Assembly (NCBI GenBank): GCA_963920635.1
Contig: OY987299.1
Coordinates: 132,801,373-132,865,372 of the forward strand
Direction: 5' to 3'
Length of the DNA: 64,000 bases
Origin: Pseudeuparius sepicola
Taxonomy: Eukaryota > Arthropoda > Insecta > Coleoptera > Anthribidae
The stretch's first letter is position 1; every line of letters begins with the position of its first letter. Position numbers and translations under genes: made by a program. This document shows positions 1-13,700 of this stretch, one piece after another. The notes beneath the pieces were generated by a model. It was not told where the DNA came from, did not search any database, and saw nothing but the letters and a program-made list of their open reading frames with translations.

Positions 1-1571
1 CCTACCTAGGCCTCGCATTTTTTTCATCTCCGCATTTGGTTTCTTCTTCCAGGGTCTGATAACGGCCAACTCGGTGTGCTGCATATCGAAAACCGTTAGG
101 ATTTCAATACATGTTTATATAGGAAATCTCCTTTTTTTAAATTTCCCAGCAGTTTTTAAAGTCTTGCTGATAAAGTATGTAAAACAAATTTACCCAAAAA
201 AAAATTGCACCGACCTACCTAGGCCTCGCATTTTTTTCATCTCCGCATTTGGTTTCTTCTTCCAGGGTCTGATAACGGCCAACTCGGTGTGCTGCATATC
301 GAAAACCGTTAGGATTTCAATACATGTTTATATAGGAAATCTCCTTTTTTTAAATTTCCCAGCAGTTTTTAAAGTCTTGCTGATAAAGTATGTAAAACAA
401 ATTTATCCAAAAAAAATTGCACCCACCTACCTAGGCCTCGCATTTTTTTCATCTCCGCATTTGGTTTCTTCTTCCAGGGTCTGATAACGGCCAACTCGGT
501 GTGCTGCATATCGAAAACCGTTAGGATTTCAATACATGTTTATATAGGAAATCTCCTTTTTTTAAATTTCCCAGCAGTTTTTAAAGTCTTGCTGATAAAG
601 TATGTGAAACAAATTTACCCAAAAAAAATTGCACCTACCTACCTAGGCCTCGCATTTTTTTCATCTCCGCATTTGGTTTCTGCTTCCAGGGTCTGATATC
701 GGTCAACTCGGTGTGCTGCATATCGAAAACCGTTAGGATTTCAATACATGTTTATATAGGAAATCTCCTTTTTTAAAATTTCCCAGCAGTTTTTAAAGTC
801 TTGCTGATAAAGTATGTAAAACAAATTTACCCAAAAAAAAATTGCACCGACCTACCTAGGCCTCGCATTTTTTTCATCTCCGCATTTGGTTTCTTCTTCC
901 AGGGTCTGATAACGGCCAACTCGGTGTGCTGCATATCGAAAACCGTTAGGATTTCAATACATGTTTATATAGGAAATCTCCTTTTTTTAAATTTCCCAGC
1001 AGTTTTTAAAGTCTTGCTGATAAAGTATGTAAAACAAATTTACCCAAAAAAAAATTGCACCGACCTACCTAGGCCTCGCATTTTTTTCATCTCCGCATTT
1101 GGTTTCTTCTTCCAGGGCCTGATATCGGCCAACTCGGTGTGCTGCATATCGAAAACCGTTAGGATTTCAATACATGTTTATATAGGAAATCTCCTTTTTT
1201 TAAATTTCCCAGCAGTTTTTAAAGTCTTGCTGATAAAGTATGTAAAACAAATTTACCCAAAAAAAAAAATTGCACCGACCTACCTAGGCCTCGCATTTTT
1301 TTCATCTCCGCATTTGGTTTCTTCTTCCAGGGCCTGATATCGGCCAACTCGGTGTGCTGCATATCGAAAACCGTTAGGATTTCAATACATGTTTATATAG
1401 GAAATCTCCTTTTTTTAAATTTCCCAGCAGTTTTTAAAGTCTTGCTGATAAAGTATGTAAAACAAATTTACCCAAAAAAAAAATTGCACCGACCTACCTA
1501 GGCCTCGCATTTTTTTCATCTCCGCATTTGGTTTCTTCTTCCAGGGCCTGATATCGGCCAACTCGGTGTGC
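1..1571 (+). repeat. Eight-copy ~213-bp tandem array carrying a 3' splice site and exon start
   Basis: Units begin at about 1, 214, 426, 638, 851, 1064, 1279 and 1493 (periods 213, 212, 212, 213, 213, 215, 214). Each unit holds a pyrimidine-rich tract ending TTCTTCCAG (TTCTGCTTCCAG in one copy), then the first 27 bases of the storkhead exon that truly starts at 1545. In the first seven units the sequence then switches to intron sequence starting CATATCG; only the last unit continues into the exon. Copies differ by a few substitutions and by A-run length. The array therefore arose by tandem duplication of an intron/exon junction. A 213-bp unit is 71 codons, so several adjacent copies can be read through in one frame, but the 212, 214 and 215 units break it. 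Confidence 0.95.
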
Positions 1572-1740
1572 TGGTGGAACGCGGCGCTAACCGGCGCCGT
1601 CCAGGGGCTCTCCTACCGCGGCTATGTGGCCCCCGGCGCCCTCCTCGTCTCCGCCGAGCTCTGCGCGCTCGAGGTGGTGCGGAACGCGTGGGCGAGGCGG
1701 GTGCTCCAGCCCCCGCCCGGATATCAGATCGTCGCCCTGG
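1545..1740 (+). CDS. ko: Storkhead, first visible coding exon
   Basis: Acceptor CTTCTTCCAG at 1535-1544, donor GG|GTAAGG at 1741. It reads in frame from 1545 and encodes the conserved storkhead N-terminal block, including SVCWWNAALTG and NAWARRVLQPP, which aligns with the CFWNARLARA and DAWRRRALRPP parts of human STOX1. It ends in phase 1. Its acceptor is the last of eight near-identical copies in the upstream tandem array. Confidence 0.9.
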
Positions 1741-4700
1741 GTAAGGACCAAGAACGGTAGACGCACAGGATTGCTCGATCTCGTAAGCGTAATGTTCGCC
1801 AGTCGGCAGATGGGTGTGACGTCAGCGCTAGACTAACGGTGTTATTTGTACATCAGCGGTGCGGGTTTTGACGCGGGTTTTGACTGTGTTTTCTTTATTT
1901 TATGTAACCCGTTTTTAGTTTTCAATCTATTATTGAATATTTATACTAAATTAGTACCATCTTGCTTAGTATTAAAAACGTAAGAACTAATATATTTTGT
2001 CAAATTATCTCTCTAATATCGAATGTTTTGTGCCATTATAGGTTAGAAGTTAGATTTGAGATCTCCTCGTCATTGTCTTCGATTTTTTTGTAGGTACTGG
2101 GTTATTTAATAGGTAGGTACTTATATTTTATCATTTTAAATACACTTTACCCTATACTTTATTTTTATTATTTATTTAGAATACATTATGACAGGAACGA
2201 GGTGTGTTGTTTATGGTTGTAATACAACTTACGCTTTAAAAAAAGCAGGCGAAAATATTATGTTCCATACCTTCCCCAAGTCAAAAGATATGGTTTCACA
2301 AACGATTAGGAGAGCATGGGTGGCAAGATGTAAAAGAATGGACAGTTTCCCTAATAACAGTCATATTTGTTCTCGTCATTTTACGGAAAATGACTATGAA
2401 AGAGATTTACAGAGTGAACTGCTAGGTAAAAGAGTTTATCCTTTCCATCTTCATCCAATGTTTCTTTAACTACAGATTAAATCTGGCAAGAAGAGTAGTT
2501 GAAAATGCATTTGGCATTTTAGCCAAACGATTTAGAGTTTTTTGACTAAAATTAATTTGAATGTGGAAAAAGTGCAAACCATAACATTGGCATGTTGCAC
2601 ATTACATAATTTTTGAGACCCGAATGTCCTACTTCCATCCTAGAAGAGCTTGATAAAGACTATATATTTCAATTTGGACTTTCTTACCAAACATGCTCAC
2701 CAAGGCATGCTTGCGTTGCTGCCCAAGAGGAGTTTTGTGATTATTTCGTGAATGAGGGAGCTGTGCCTTGGCAGCGGAATACATAAATAAAACATATTGT
2801 AACATTTCACACACTTTTTATCTAAGTATATTATCTTTAAAACTATGTACTCTCCTCTTTCTCGTCTAATGCCTCAAACAAAACTAGTATCAAAATATAA
2901 CCTTTCTTGTGTTCAAATTTTCAATGTTAGTACTCCTGAAGTTCACGCAAAACTTGACGGAAAATAGGACATGCTCTAATTCGTGAAGTAACTTCATGAA
3001 GAAATTGACAAAATTGATGGCACTAAAAAGCTTTATGCAAAAGAATACTCAGATAGTTTCAGAAAATTACACAGGGTCTTCGGCTCGCACAGAAAATATG
3101 TAAGAAAACAATAATGGCAATTTTGGCCAGCGAGGCGACATTAAAAAAGGAATGGGCCTCCATACCCAACTTTTCGCGGTGTACAAAAAAAAACAACAAA
3201 TCGAAAAAAATTTTCATGGTCTTAAGAGAGCCGAAGTCCCTGTGTAATTTGCTGAAACTATCTGAGCACCTGGGTGGATAAAGCTTCTCAGTGCCATCAA
3301 TTTTCAATATAAAAGTTTTCTTCTGTCTCTTAAAATAAACAATCCACGGCCATTAATAGTTTTGCTCAATTTTAGGTTTTTTTAATATTGCGCGGCAAGT
3401 TGGCCATGGATGCCGATTTCTTTTGCAGCACCACTTAGCTGTCCAAAATTGCCACATTTTTGTTTCTTACGTTTTTTTTTTGTAGGCCGCAAAATGAGCG
3501 AAATCATCCTGTATATACCGTACTTTCACTTATCTTATCGCGTATGTGAAAAATTACGTAAAAGTTGGGCTCCATTTGACATATTTGACAAGTGGACTCT
3601 CTGTATTCTGATATCATCTTTGCCCGTACTTATTTTTTTTTAAATGACGCCCATGCTAACAAACTATTATAGTGTATTCTAAAGGAATTGATAGCACAAT
3701 ACCTTCATTATAATTTTGGTAGGTATACTACCTGGGTCTGACAAAAGGCTTTGCCATTTGTTCAATGTATTTATCTGCGTTCTTCCTTGCGCGCACCCCC
3801 TAATCTCCAAATAACAATAGGAAATAAAACGCTAATAAAGGAAATTGTAAGCTCATAGGCGGAGGGTCGGGTAGTTAATTTGTTGCAAGTAAAATCAGTG
3901 CACTGTTAGTCACCTCCAAAATGGTTTTGGGTCAGGAAAGGAAAATAAAAAGTTTGTTCATTTATTATCGTTTTTACGTGTTCCTAAAACCAATCGAACA
4001 ATTTTGCAAAAATATTAAATTTTAAAACACCGATAAAACAAATTACATATTTGTTATTTATAATAATGTTGGCAATCATATTTCTTAAATACCTATGCTG
4101 CCTGGCTATTTTTAAAAGTTATTTTTTGACAATTCCTTCTTCAAATTACAGCCCCTTCTCGTTCAGCCATTCAATGATATTCGCTTTTCTCCAAGAACTT
4201 GACCACCCTTCCATAAAAGCTTGCCGAAAACTTTGAATATTTTTGTCTTTCCATACTTTTGAAATAATACCTAACTATGCCCCTCGTTTAACCAAGTTTT
4301 CATTCAAATACAAAATGTTTCTTCCCTCATAGTTTCCTCAAATGGACTCCAACAAATGATTTCGGGTTTGTCTATGAGAATATACTTTCGGTTTTGTTTC
4401 TCTCAGCATACGCTACTCATTTATTAGACAACAACCATATTTTTAAAGATAATTTTTCTATTTTACACATTGAAAAAAAAAATGACGCCGCCTATGGTTT
4501 ACGGTCATTTTATGACCCTTCATCTGTGCCATCAATTTCTTTCTAATACACTATAATTTTAAGAAAATTGTCTGTACCTATACCTAACAAATTGTCCCAA
4601 ATCGACTACCTACCTCTCTGAGATAGGTCAATTTCTAAAGTTCGTAATTTTCTAGCGCGTGTTTATATTTTTTAAATGAAAGTAGAACAACAATAATCAT

Positions 4701-7700
4701 TTGTCCTTCATGGTTTTCGTTACCAGAAAATTATGGCATTTGTTTCTAAACAATGCTTGTCACCATTAATTCCATTTGGGAGTAATAGATAATTTAGTTC
4801 ATCTGAAAAGTCATTTGCATTACAAAGCGTATAATTGAATTTTGTCATGCAGATGTAGTTTAACTAATTACGCAAATTAAATGGTATTTGTAGAGATAAC
4901 TATAACTGGAGATTGGTTTGCTTTAAATATTGTAGACTAGAAATTTATCCCCACGTCTCTATTTTTTCCTGTTCGGCATTTCGCAGTTGACATTTATATA
5001 TAACGAAATGCCATAGCGTTGCCGATTTAACAGGCCGTTATTCGAGAAACTTTCGATGGAACTAATTCAATGCAAATTATTCCGATAGACTTTCTTCGGC
5101 GATCGGCGCAGTGATAGACTTGGAGGTTGTATTGTAAAAGTCGGATATAATTCGCGATAAAGACAACTATCAAGTTACAATATCCAGTGAAAACGTTTTC
5201 TGGTATGTTCATACACAAACAATTATTTGTGTTTATGCCGAGAGGATTTCATTTAAAATTTGGTAGAATAACGCGATTCACCTCTTTCTTATATCTATCT
5301 GTAAATAATGGACCATACCTTTACTGTTAACAAAGACAATATGGGACAATACGTCTTTGCTATTACTGAATGTTTTTGCAAAGTGTATTTTTAAGTAAAA
5401 ATTATAAAATACCTAGCCAGTGCAAGGTTCCGCATAATTTTTGTGCTTCTTCAGGCTAAAAATTATATAAAGAATAATTTATTATAAGAAAACTAAGATA
5501 ACAAAACTAATATCGAGGCTATTGGCTATTTTGAATAAATAGCAAGTAAAAATTATCAATATAGGAAATACATTAAAAATAAACGTAAAATATTGGCAAA
5601 TATTTGTATGTCAATAAAATATTATTTGACTTTAATATACAGGGTGTTCAGAACACCCCTGTAAAATTGTGATTTTCTGCACGATTTTGATGATTTTGTG
5701 TGTGCGCCACGGCGTGCTATGACTTTTTTTATGCGATTTTTTGTAAAACGCTATTAGGGATTTTTTATCGGAAATCTGGCAACGTAGCACTCCCTGAAAC
5801 CCCAATGTCCTAAGTGTTATTAATTTACTTCGGCGACTAAATTTCTACAGGGCGTTAAAGTTGGGAAATTGTTTATTTTTTACTTTTAATTAAAAATCAG
5901 GAATAATTCTTAAATATGCCATATTTTTAAGTATGATTTTTTCGATACGATTTGCTAAAAAAATGCTATTAGCTTTACTCGGCACTCCCTGAAACCGTTG
6001 ATTGATTCCATCGACGCTGAAACCAAATATGCCAAGTTTTATGAATTTACCTCGCTAAATAACATTTCTATAGGACCTTATAGTTGTTGTGAAAATTGTT
6101 TTTTATATTAAATTACAAATAAGGAATGCTTTGGAAATATTTGAAAATCGGATAAACTTAATCTAAACATTCTAAAAATGTCCCGTTAATAAAGAAAACA
6201 GAAAAAGAACACCATCATACTGTTTTAAAATAATACTTAAATATGGCATATCCTTTACAGATCACAGAAAATATGCCCTATTTAGGTATTATTTTAAAAC
6301 GGTAGGATAGAGTTTGCTTTCCGTTTTCAAATATTTCCAAAGCATTCCTGATTTTTAATTACAAATAAAAAATAGTATATTTCATTACGAGTCTGGAAAT
6401 AAAGATTTTTCCGTGCGCGCGTGACAAATTCCCGAGTGTCATGCAATCTATTTCTGGACGTGTAATGAACGATATTATTTATTATACTTCTTTGAAAACG
6501 GAAACTTAAAACATTTTATCGGCATATTATAATAAATTTAATTGACAAAAAATAAACAATGCAGACAATATAGTGTTTGGTATGTATGATGCGTTTCCAT
6601 GGTTACTCTCAAATTATTTCAAAGGTGCTTTGTTGTAAATTAGTTATTGTCAGATAAGGTGAATAAAACGTCAAAAATATTACAGAAATGTATCTAAATA
6701 TTGAAACACTTACGAATTAAAATACAAAATAGGTACATGTTAAATGTCAGAGATCATATAGAGTTTCTTAAATTTAGTTTACTTTGCTGTATATTTCTAT
6801 TTTAAAGCCATATATTCGATATTTCGATTCAGCGCACGGAAAGTTTTTCCATGCGCTGTTTCCGTACGCTAGCCCGAAAAAACCCATTTTTCATTATTGC
6901 TAAAACAGATGAAAATAAGGTGTTTTCAAAGAAGTATAATAAAAAGTATATTTCTTCAGAGTCATAAATGTGTTTATACCTATACCTACTTATCCAGACA
7001 ACTTGATTTTTTTATTTGAAAAAATTTAGTAAAACAGGTGTCCCAAATAATTATCTAAGGGATGAAAGGAGATCGATAAACGTTTAGGATTAGATTTATA
7101 TAATATTACAAAACCGGTTTTAGGTTATTTTAAACTATATTAATATAACATTTTTTTCTGCCTATCGAATACTGCTATTGAGGGTTTTATTTTAGAGAAC
7201 AGGTACAAGGTACAAAAAAAATATTTCTATTAATGATGACGTTAAATAGGGACATAGGTAATCAGTTCATGTTTGTTTAGATTCTTCGCCAGGATAACGT
7301 AACAATATTAAGAACTTAGAACGGTAGATATTCTACACTGCACAAAAACGCACACTCTACGCCACTGCATTACCTCGATTACAGCCTATAACAAACTGGC
7401 CAATTGCCCCGACGCTGTGGCTATTTGACAGAATCTCTATTCCCAAATGGCAGCTGCGCGAACAGGTGCGCGGAATTTTCCCGCCAAGGAGAGTTAGACT
7501 GCTAGTAGTGCTAGTTGTTTTATATGCTCTGGTTAAATTACGTAGGACTCCTTCCTATGGGGTTCCGTCGCGGCCAACGAAAAATACAGGCCGTTTCGCG
7601 GCGCGAACTCACGTGACTCTAGGAGTTCTAGCATTGCATACTTTTACCATTGCTTCACTTGTAAAATAGTGTAGGAAAAATGTAGAGATGGGCAACGGAA

Positions 7701-10700
7701 ACTTTCCAAGTTGGGAAAGTTTCCATTTTTGGAAACTTTCCGGGAAGAAACTTTGAAGGTTTAGGAAACTTTCCCTGAAAGTTTTGGAAACATTCCTGGG
7801 AAACTTTCCCGGAAAGTTTCCGGGAATTTATGTAGAAATTTTAAATTTGCCAACATTCATGACATAACCTAAAAAATACAAAAAAGAACAAAGAAGAATC
7901 ATGAACAACTGTGTGCTTGTGCTATAGACCACAGATAAAATATATTTTATTATATTCTATATACTTTTTGACTGAAATTTAATAAGTTTAAATTTATTAT
8001 TTTCTTTCATTATTTAGTTTTATCTTTTTTTATTTATCAATCTTTTTTCAGTTCTCTATTTTATTATGTTTACTTTTGTACAGAGTGACACAATTAAGAT
8101 GTTACTAGCGATTATCTCGGTAATTTTTAAGAAACATTGTCTGTTCAAACACTAAACTTGTGTTGTTTTTCCCAAGAAATTGAATGCCGCCAAGAAAAAC
8201 AAACAGTTTAATTTCAAACAAAAAAGTTATCGCCAAATTACAATTATTTTTCAGACTAGTAAAGTGAATAAAAAAATCTGCACAACACGGTTGCCTATCA
8301 CTTTCGGTTTAGCGGAAGCAATGTTTTTTTTTTGCCCCAGCTAAATCTGCAAAAATAATAGTATTTTTTTAATAAAAAAAAAACGTCACATCCTACATTT
8401 TTTGCTGTAGGTAGTAATTAAATAATAATGATACTAATAATTTAAAATTTGAAAATGGAATATTGAATTATGATCATGAAATACCAATTATACAAAGCAA
8501 AACTTTTACATTTTGTGATATTATACTTTTTCTGCAATATCTTTAACAAATTTCACTCAAAATATGACATATTTGGTATTTTTGGAAAGCTCTAAGTGTG
8601 ACTAATTAAACTAAACACTAAAAAAAAAGAAGACTGGAAACTTTCCGAAAGTTTCGGAAATTTTTGTTGGAAACTTTTCGGGAATTTTCGTAAAGTGGAA
8701 ACTTTCCCATCTCTAGAAAAATGCAATACATTGGAATTATTGTAAATATTTTATTATTTTATTTGGATAAATTTAGGCACTCAATTCTAAAAAATATTAA
8801 CAACAAAATGCCTAACCTAACCTAGAGGCCCTGTATGACACGAAAAGTGACAGTTATTCGTTTTAAGAGGGGGTTGCCGACAGCGAAAGTGACGTTAGAT
8901 TTCGTATTTTTTTAAGTTGTATAGCATAAAATCTAATAACATTTTACCTGGCAAAAATTTAGTACAAACATCTCTGTCTTCATTTTAATCATAAGATCTT
9001 ACAAGCAGTGTTTGGTTTTATAGGCTATGAAAACTTTGGGACAAATAGTAATTCCAGTGCATATGTTTTTAAGATCTTATGATTAAAATGAAGGCAGAGA
9101 TGTTTGTACTAAATTTTTGCCAGTTAAAATGTTACTAGATTTTATTCTATACAACTTAAAAAAATACGAAATCTAACGTCACTTTGGCTGTCGGCAACCC
9201 CCTCTTAACACGAATAACTGTCACTTTTCGTGTCATACAGGGCCTCTAACCTAACCTAAATGAGAACTCGTAGAGTCACGTGAGTTCGCGCCGCGCCACG
9301 GCCGGTATTTTTCGTTGGCCGCGGGTTCCGTATTCGAAGATAACGACCGACGCCCCCCTCTCTCTCTCTCGCCCCGCAGAGGACGTGGAGGAGTGCCGGA
9401 CGGCGCCGGTGGCCCGGACGCAGTGGACGCCCCTGCCGGAGGCCGTGTGCGCCGGCGTGCTGCGGCTGTCGGCGCAGGGCCGGCCGGCGGGCGTGGCCAG
9501 CCTGCGCGACGCCCTCGTCGCCGCCTTCCCCCACGTCAGCCCGCCCGCCGAGCAGGTGCTCTTCGACACGCTGGCGCAGCTCACCGCCGAGAAGAAGCTG
9601 TACCACGCCGCCGGCGGGTACTACATCGTCACGCCCGAGTAAGTCGGGTGTGTCTGGGTCGAGATTCGGGCGAATTGGTTTCGTCGCATTCCAACTTAAT
9701 CTTTCCTAAGTTTTCCAAATCTATACTCAGAAAAAGTTAGTAGGATTCCGCTTGCTTTTATTATAATAATGCCTTGTGTATTTTTGTTTTATTTTTAAAT
9801 CTTGGCTTCTTCACGATATAATATACACGTATATAGCATGCTAAGAAGTGACAATCGAACTGTTCTAATGTGTTGAACTGGAAGGAAAGTTAGTATCATC
9901 GTTTGCTTGAAAAAGACGAAGATAGAATATGGTAGGGCGAACGCCGCACACCCGCCTACCGTGGGAGTGGGGGTCACAATAACTGCTCACATATTGCCGG
10001 CGAGTCTGCGGACCTTGTAACTCCTGTGGTAGGCGTGTGCGAATCGTTCGATTACCACTTCTTAGCGTGTATACAGGGTGTTTCAGACCTAAATACAATA
10101 ATTTTAACCACATACTCAGAAAGGCGTCTAAATGCGGAAAATCGAAAAAAAAAATTCGGAAATATTTTAGAGATAATTAAATAATTTTAATATTTCCCCT
10201 AACGAGCCGCTCAGTTTTATTATCGGGTAGAAGCGTGCCCAAGGCGCGAGGCAGAGGCAAATTCGTTTCAGGTCTTCCTTACGACGTTGCAAGATCGCGG
10301 AGTCAACGGAGGCAACGAAAAAACTCAATATTTTTTTATGTTTTCAGCGCTCGGACGATATGGTACTGCGGTTTTCCACGGCGTCCACCGACGGAATTTA
10401 GACCTCAACTCACACTGCGTCAGAGGGGAATTGTAGGACCTTCTCCGCCTACCTTTTCGCGTTGTCGGTTTCTTGGTTTCTAATGGCCGACTGGCCGACT
10501 CTCCTGCGCGGTCGCGCTCTGCGCTCCCTCTCGATGTGGCGACTGTCGTTTTGCTTGCGGTGCGACGTTGCCGATTTTTTACTACTAACTAGATTTATTG
10601 TTTATGTATTTATTACCATGTACAGTCAGTGTCCTCCGACAACAGGGATAATCTTTAGCAAACAAAAAAAATAAAGGCACAAAACACGGCGCTTAGTTAA

Positions 10701-13700
10701 GATTTTATGTTTTAAGAGGCAACAGGGTAACAACTAAAAACCAAACTGGCATACGGCAGATATAGATACATGATCGCCCCCTCTCCTGCCGCGCGGAAGG
10801 GCCCCCTCCACCGCCCGATTTCATTAGTTTAATTGAATTGGCCTTTCATAAATGCATAAACTACTTAAAAGTATTTAAAATCGGGGAATACCAGCTAAAA
10901 CCGGCAACATTGCACGTCGCCCAATAATGTAGCTTCTGGCCGGCCACTTCGCTGTCGTTACCTCGCCAGTGGCGTCGTTATTGTTTGTAAAAATAGCTTC
11001 CTTAAAACAAATTTTCTGGCTTTATTATTGATTTTTTTTTTAATTGCGAATTCGTGTATCAAGCTCAATTTTCTCCGCATGTGGTTAAAATTATTGTATT
11101 TAGGTCTGAAACACCCTGTATATGTCATGTTTGCTCCATCTGTTTGGAAGATATACAGCCTGTCCCGATTTGATGTTCGGAAGAGGGATTTTTTTTATTC
11201 GTGGGTATACGACAAAAAGTCACTCTTTATTAAAAGCTCCTGCTTGTTCCAAAGCATATAAAACAACCAGCAGTAAAACTGCCCATGGCGCGATGAGAGA
11301 TATTACAGTGCCGTGGAGTGTGCTTTTTTGTAAATTGTGCTTTGTGCTAGTATCTTTAAATAAAGAATCCCAGGAAGGAGTCAAAGCTGCTTGTGCTTAC
11401 CACACAATATATACTTTACTAATACTACTCTCAATGACGTCAAAACCTATAGACGTGGTGCCCCATTGTTAAAATGCCCTTTATTTTGACTCCAAGATAA
11501 AATATATCCATACTACTCTAAAAACATGCTACAAACAAAGACAGAAAGTCAACCATCAACCAACTATACACCCGGCGATTCCCAGTTATAGTTCCTCCAG
11601 AATCACACTTATATATCGCATGTTTTTTCTTGTTTGGGGGCGCCGGAAGCATCGGAACCTCACCTGAAGACTCGGAGGATGGTCTAACGACGCCAGCCTC
11701 CGAGCCCAGAGTCGAAACAAGTTCGCTACGGCTCGACAAAAAGGGGCAATTTCTAACAATCTCGCGACATTTTCGGAATAATTTAATGGGGCGCTTAGAT
11801 TGTGATTAGTTCTGGGCGTCAAGCGTTTATCAAAACAAACCTGTCTATAGGTTCTGACGTCATTGACTACTCTCTATTTCTGAATTGATTTTCCCGACTA
11901 CACCTCTGACTTCTATTCCCCCAGTATGGCTCAAGGTCATTGAATTTGCGGATGATTTCTCAAGAGTAAGTTATACTGCTGGTTGTTTTATATGCTCTGC
12001 TTGTTCCAAAACGCGCAAAACTGTTAAAATATGTTTGGGTTTTTATACAGGGTGTTCACCACTTCATAAAATTTAGAAAAATGTTGTTAGTCACCAAGAG
12101 TAAAGGACCATTGTTTTTGACAATATCGAAAAATATTATCAAGGATGTCATTTAGAATCCACATAGGTGGTTAAAAATTTATACAATAATTAATTTCTTC
12201 AATGCTATTACGTCAATTTATTGCTAACAATATGGAAAATTTACTTAAACGAGGAATAATGTTATTAAAATTTACAAAAAAAATTTCATCCAAATTTATT
12301 GCCTCCAACTTCTGCACAAAATTTCAACTCTTCTAATAAATTCTCTATACACATTTTTTATTTCGTGTAGAGGAATATTTGCAAAAATGGGTAATAGTAT
12401 ATTTCATTACGAGTCTGGAAATAAAGATTTTTCCGTGCGCGCGTGACAAATTCCCGTGTGAGGCGCAGCCGAACGCGGGAAGTCATGCAAGCACGGAAAA
12501 ATCTATTTCTGGACGTGTAATGAACGATATTTTTTATTATACTTCTTTGAAAACGGAAACTTAAAACATTTTATCGGCATATTATAATAAATTTAATTGA
12601 CAAAAAATAAACAATGCAGACAATTATAGTGTTTGGTATGTATGATGCGTTTCCATGGTTAGGTACTCTCAAATTATTTCAAAGGTGCTTTGTTCTAAAT
12701 TAGTTATTGTCAGATAAGGTGAATAAAACGTCAAAAATATTACAGAAATGTATCTAAATATTGAAATACTTACGAATTAAAATACAAAATAGGTACATGT
12801 TAAATATCAGAGAACATATAGAGTTTTTTAAATTTAGTTTACTTTGCTGTATATGTCTATTTTAAAGCCATATATTCGGTATTTTTATTCAGCGCACGGA
12901 AAGTTTTTCCATGCGCTGTTTCCGTGCGCTAGCCCGAAAAAAACCATCTTTCATTATTGCTAAAACAGATGAAAATAAGGTGTTTTCAAAGAAGTGTAAT
13001 AAAAATATATTTTTTTATTAAATAAAAATAAAAAATAAGTTTTTATTATTAAATAATTTTTTATTATACTTCTTTGAAACCACCTTATTTTCATATGTTT
13101 TAGCAATAATGAAAGATGGGGTTTTTCGGGCTAGCGCACGGAAACAGCGCATGGAAAAACTTTTCGTGCGCTGAATAAAAATACCGAATATATGGCTTTA
13201 AAATAGAAATATACAGCAAAGTAAACTAAATTTAAGAAACCCTATATGCTCTCTGATATTTAACATGTACTTATTTTGTATTTTAATTCGTAAGTGTGCA
13301 ATATTTAGATACATTTCTGTAATATTTTTGACGTTTTATTCACCTTATCTGACAATAATTAATTGACAACAAAGCACCTTTGAAATAATTTGAGAGTAAC
13401 CATGGAAACGCATCATACATACCAAACACGATATTGTCTGAATCATAGATAAAAGATTTATATGGTCTGAATTGTTTATTTTTTGTCAATTGAATTTATT
13501 ATACTTAATATGCCGACAAAATGTTTTAAGTTTCCGTTTTCAAAGAAGTATAATAAAAAAAATATCATTCATTACATTCCTAGAAACAGATTTTTCCCTG
13601 CTTGCATGACTTCCCGTGTGAGGTGCAGCACGGAAAAATCTTTATTTCCAGACTCGTAATGAAATATAGTATTTCGGCAAACTTGAATTTCCCATTTTCG

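Noticed and set aside
74..1337. Open reading frames of up to 178 codons across the tandem array
   Set aside because: They result from a 213-bp (71-codon) period in intron sequence. The repeated peptide is intron plus splice site, and units of other length break the frame.
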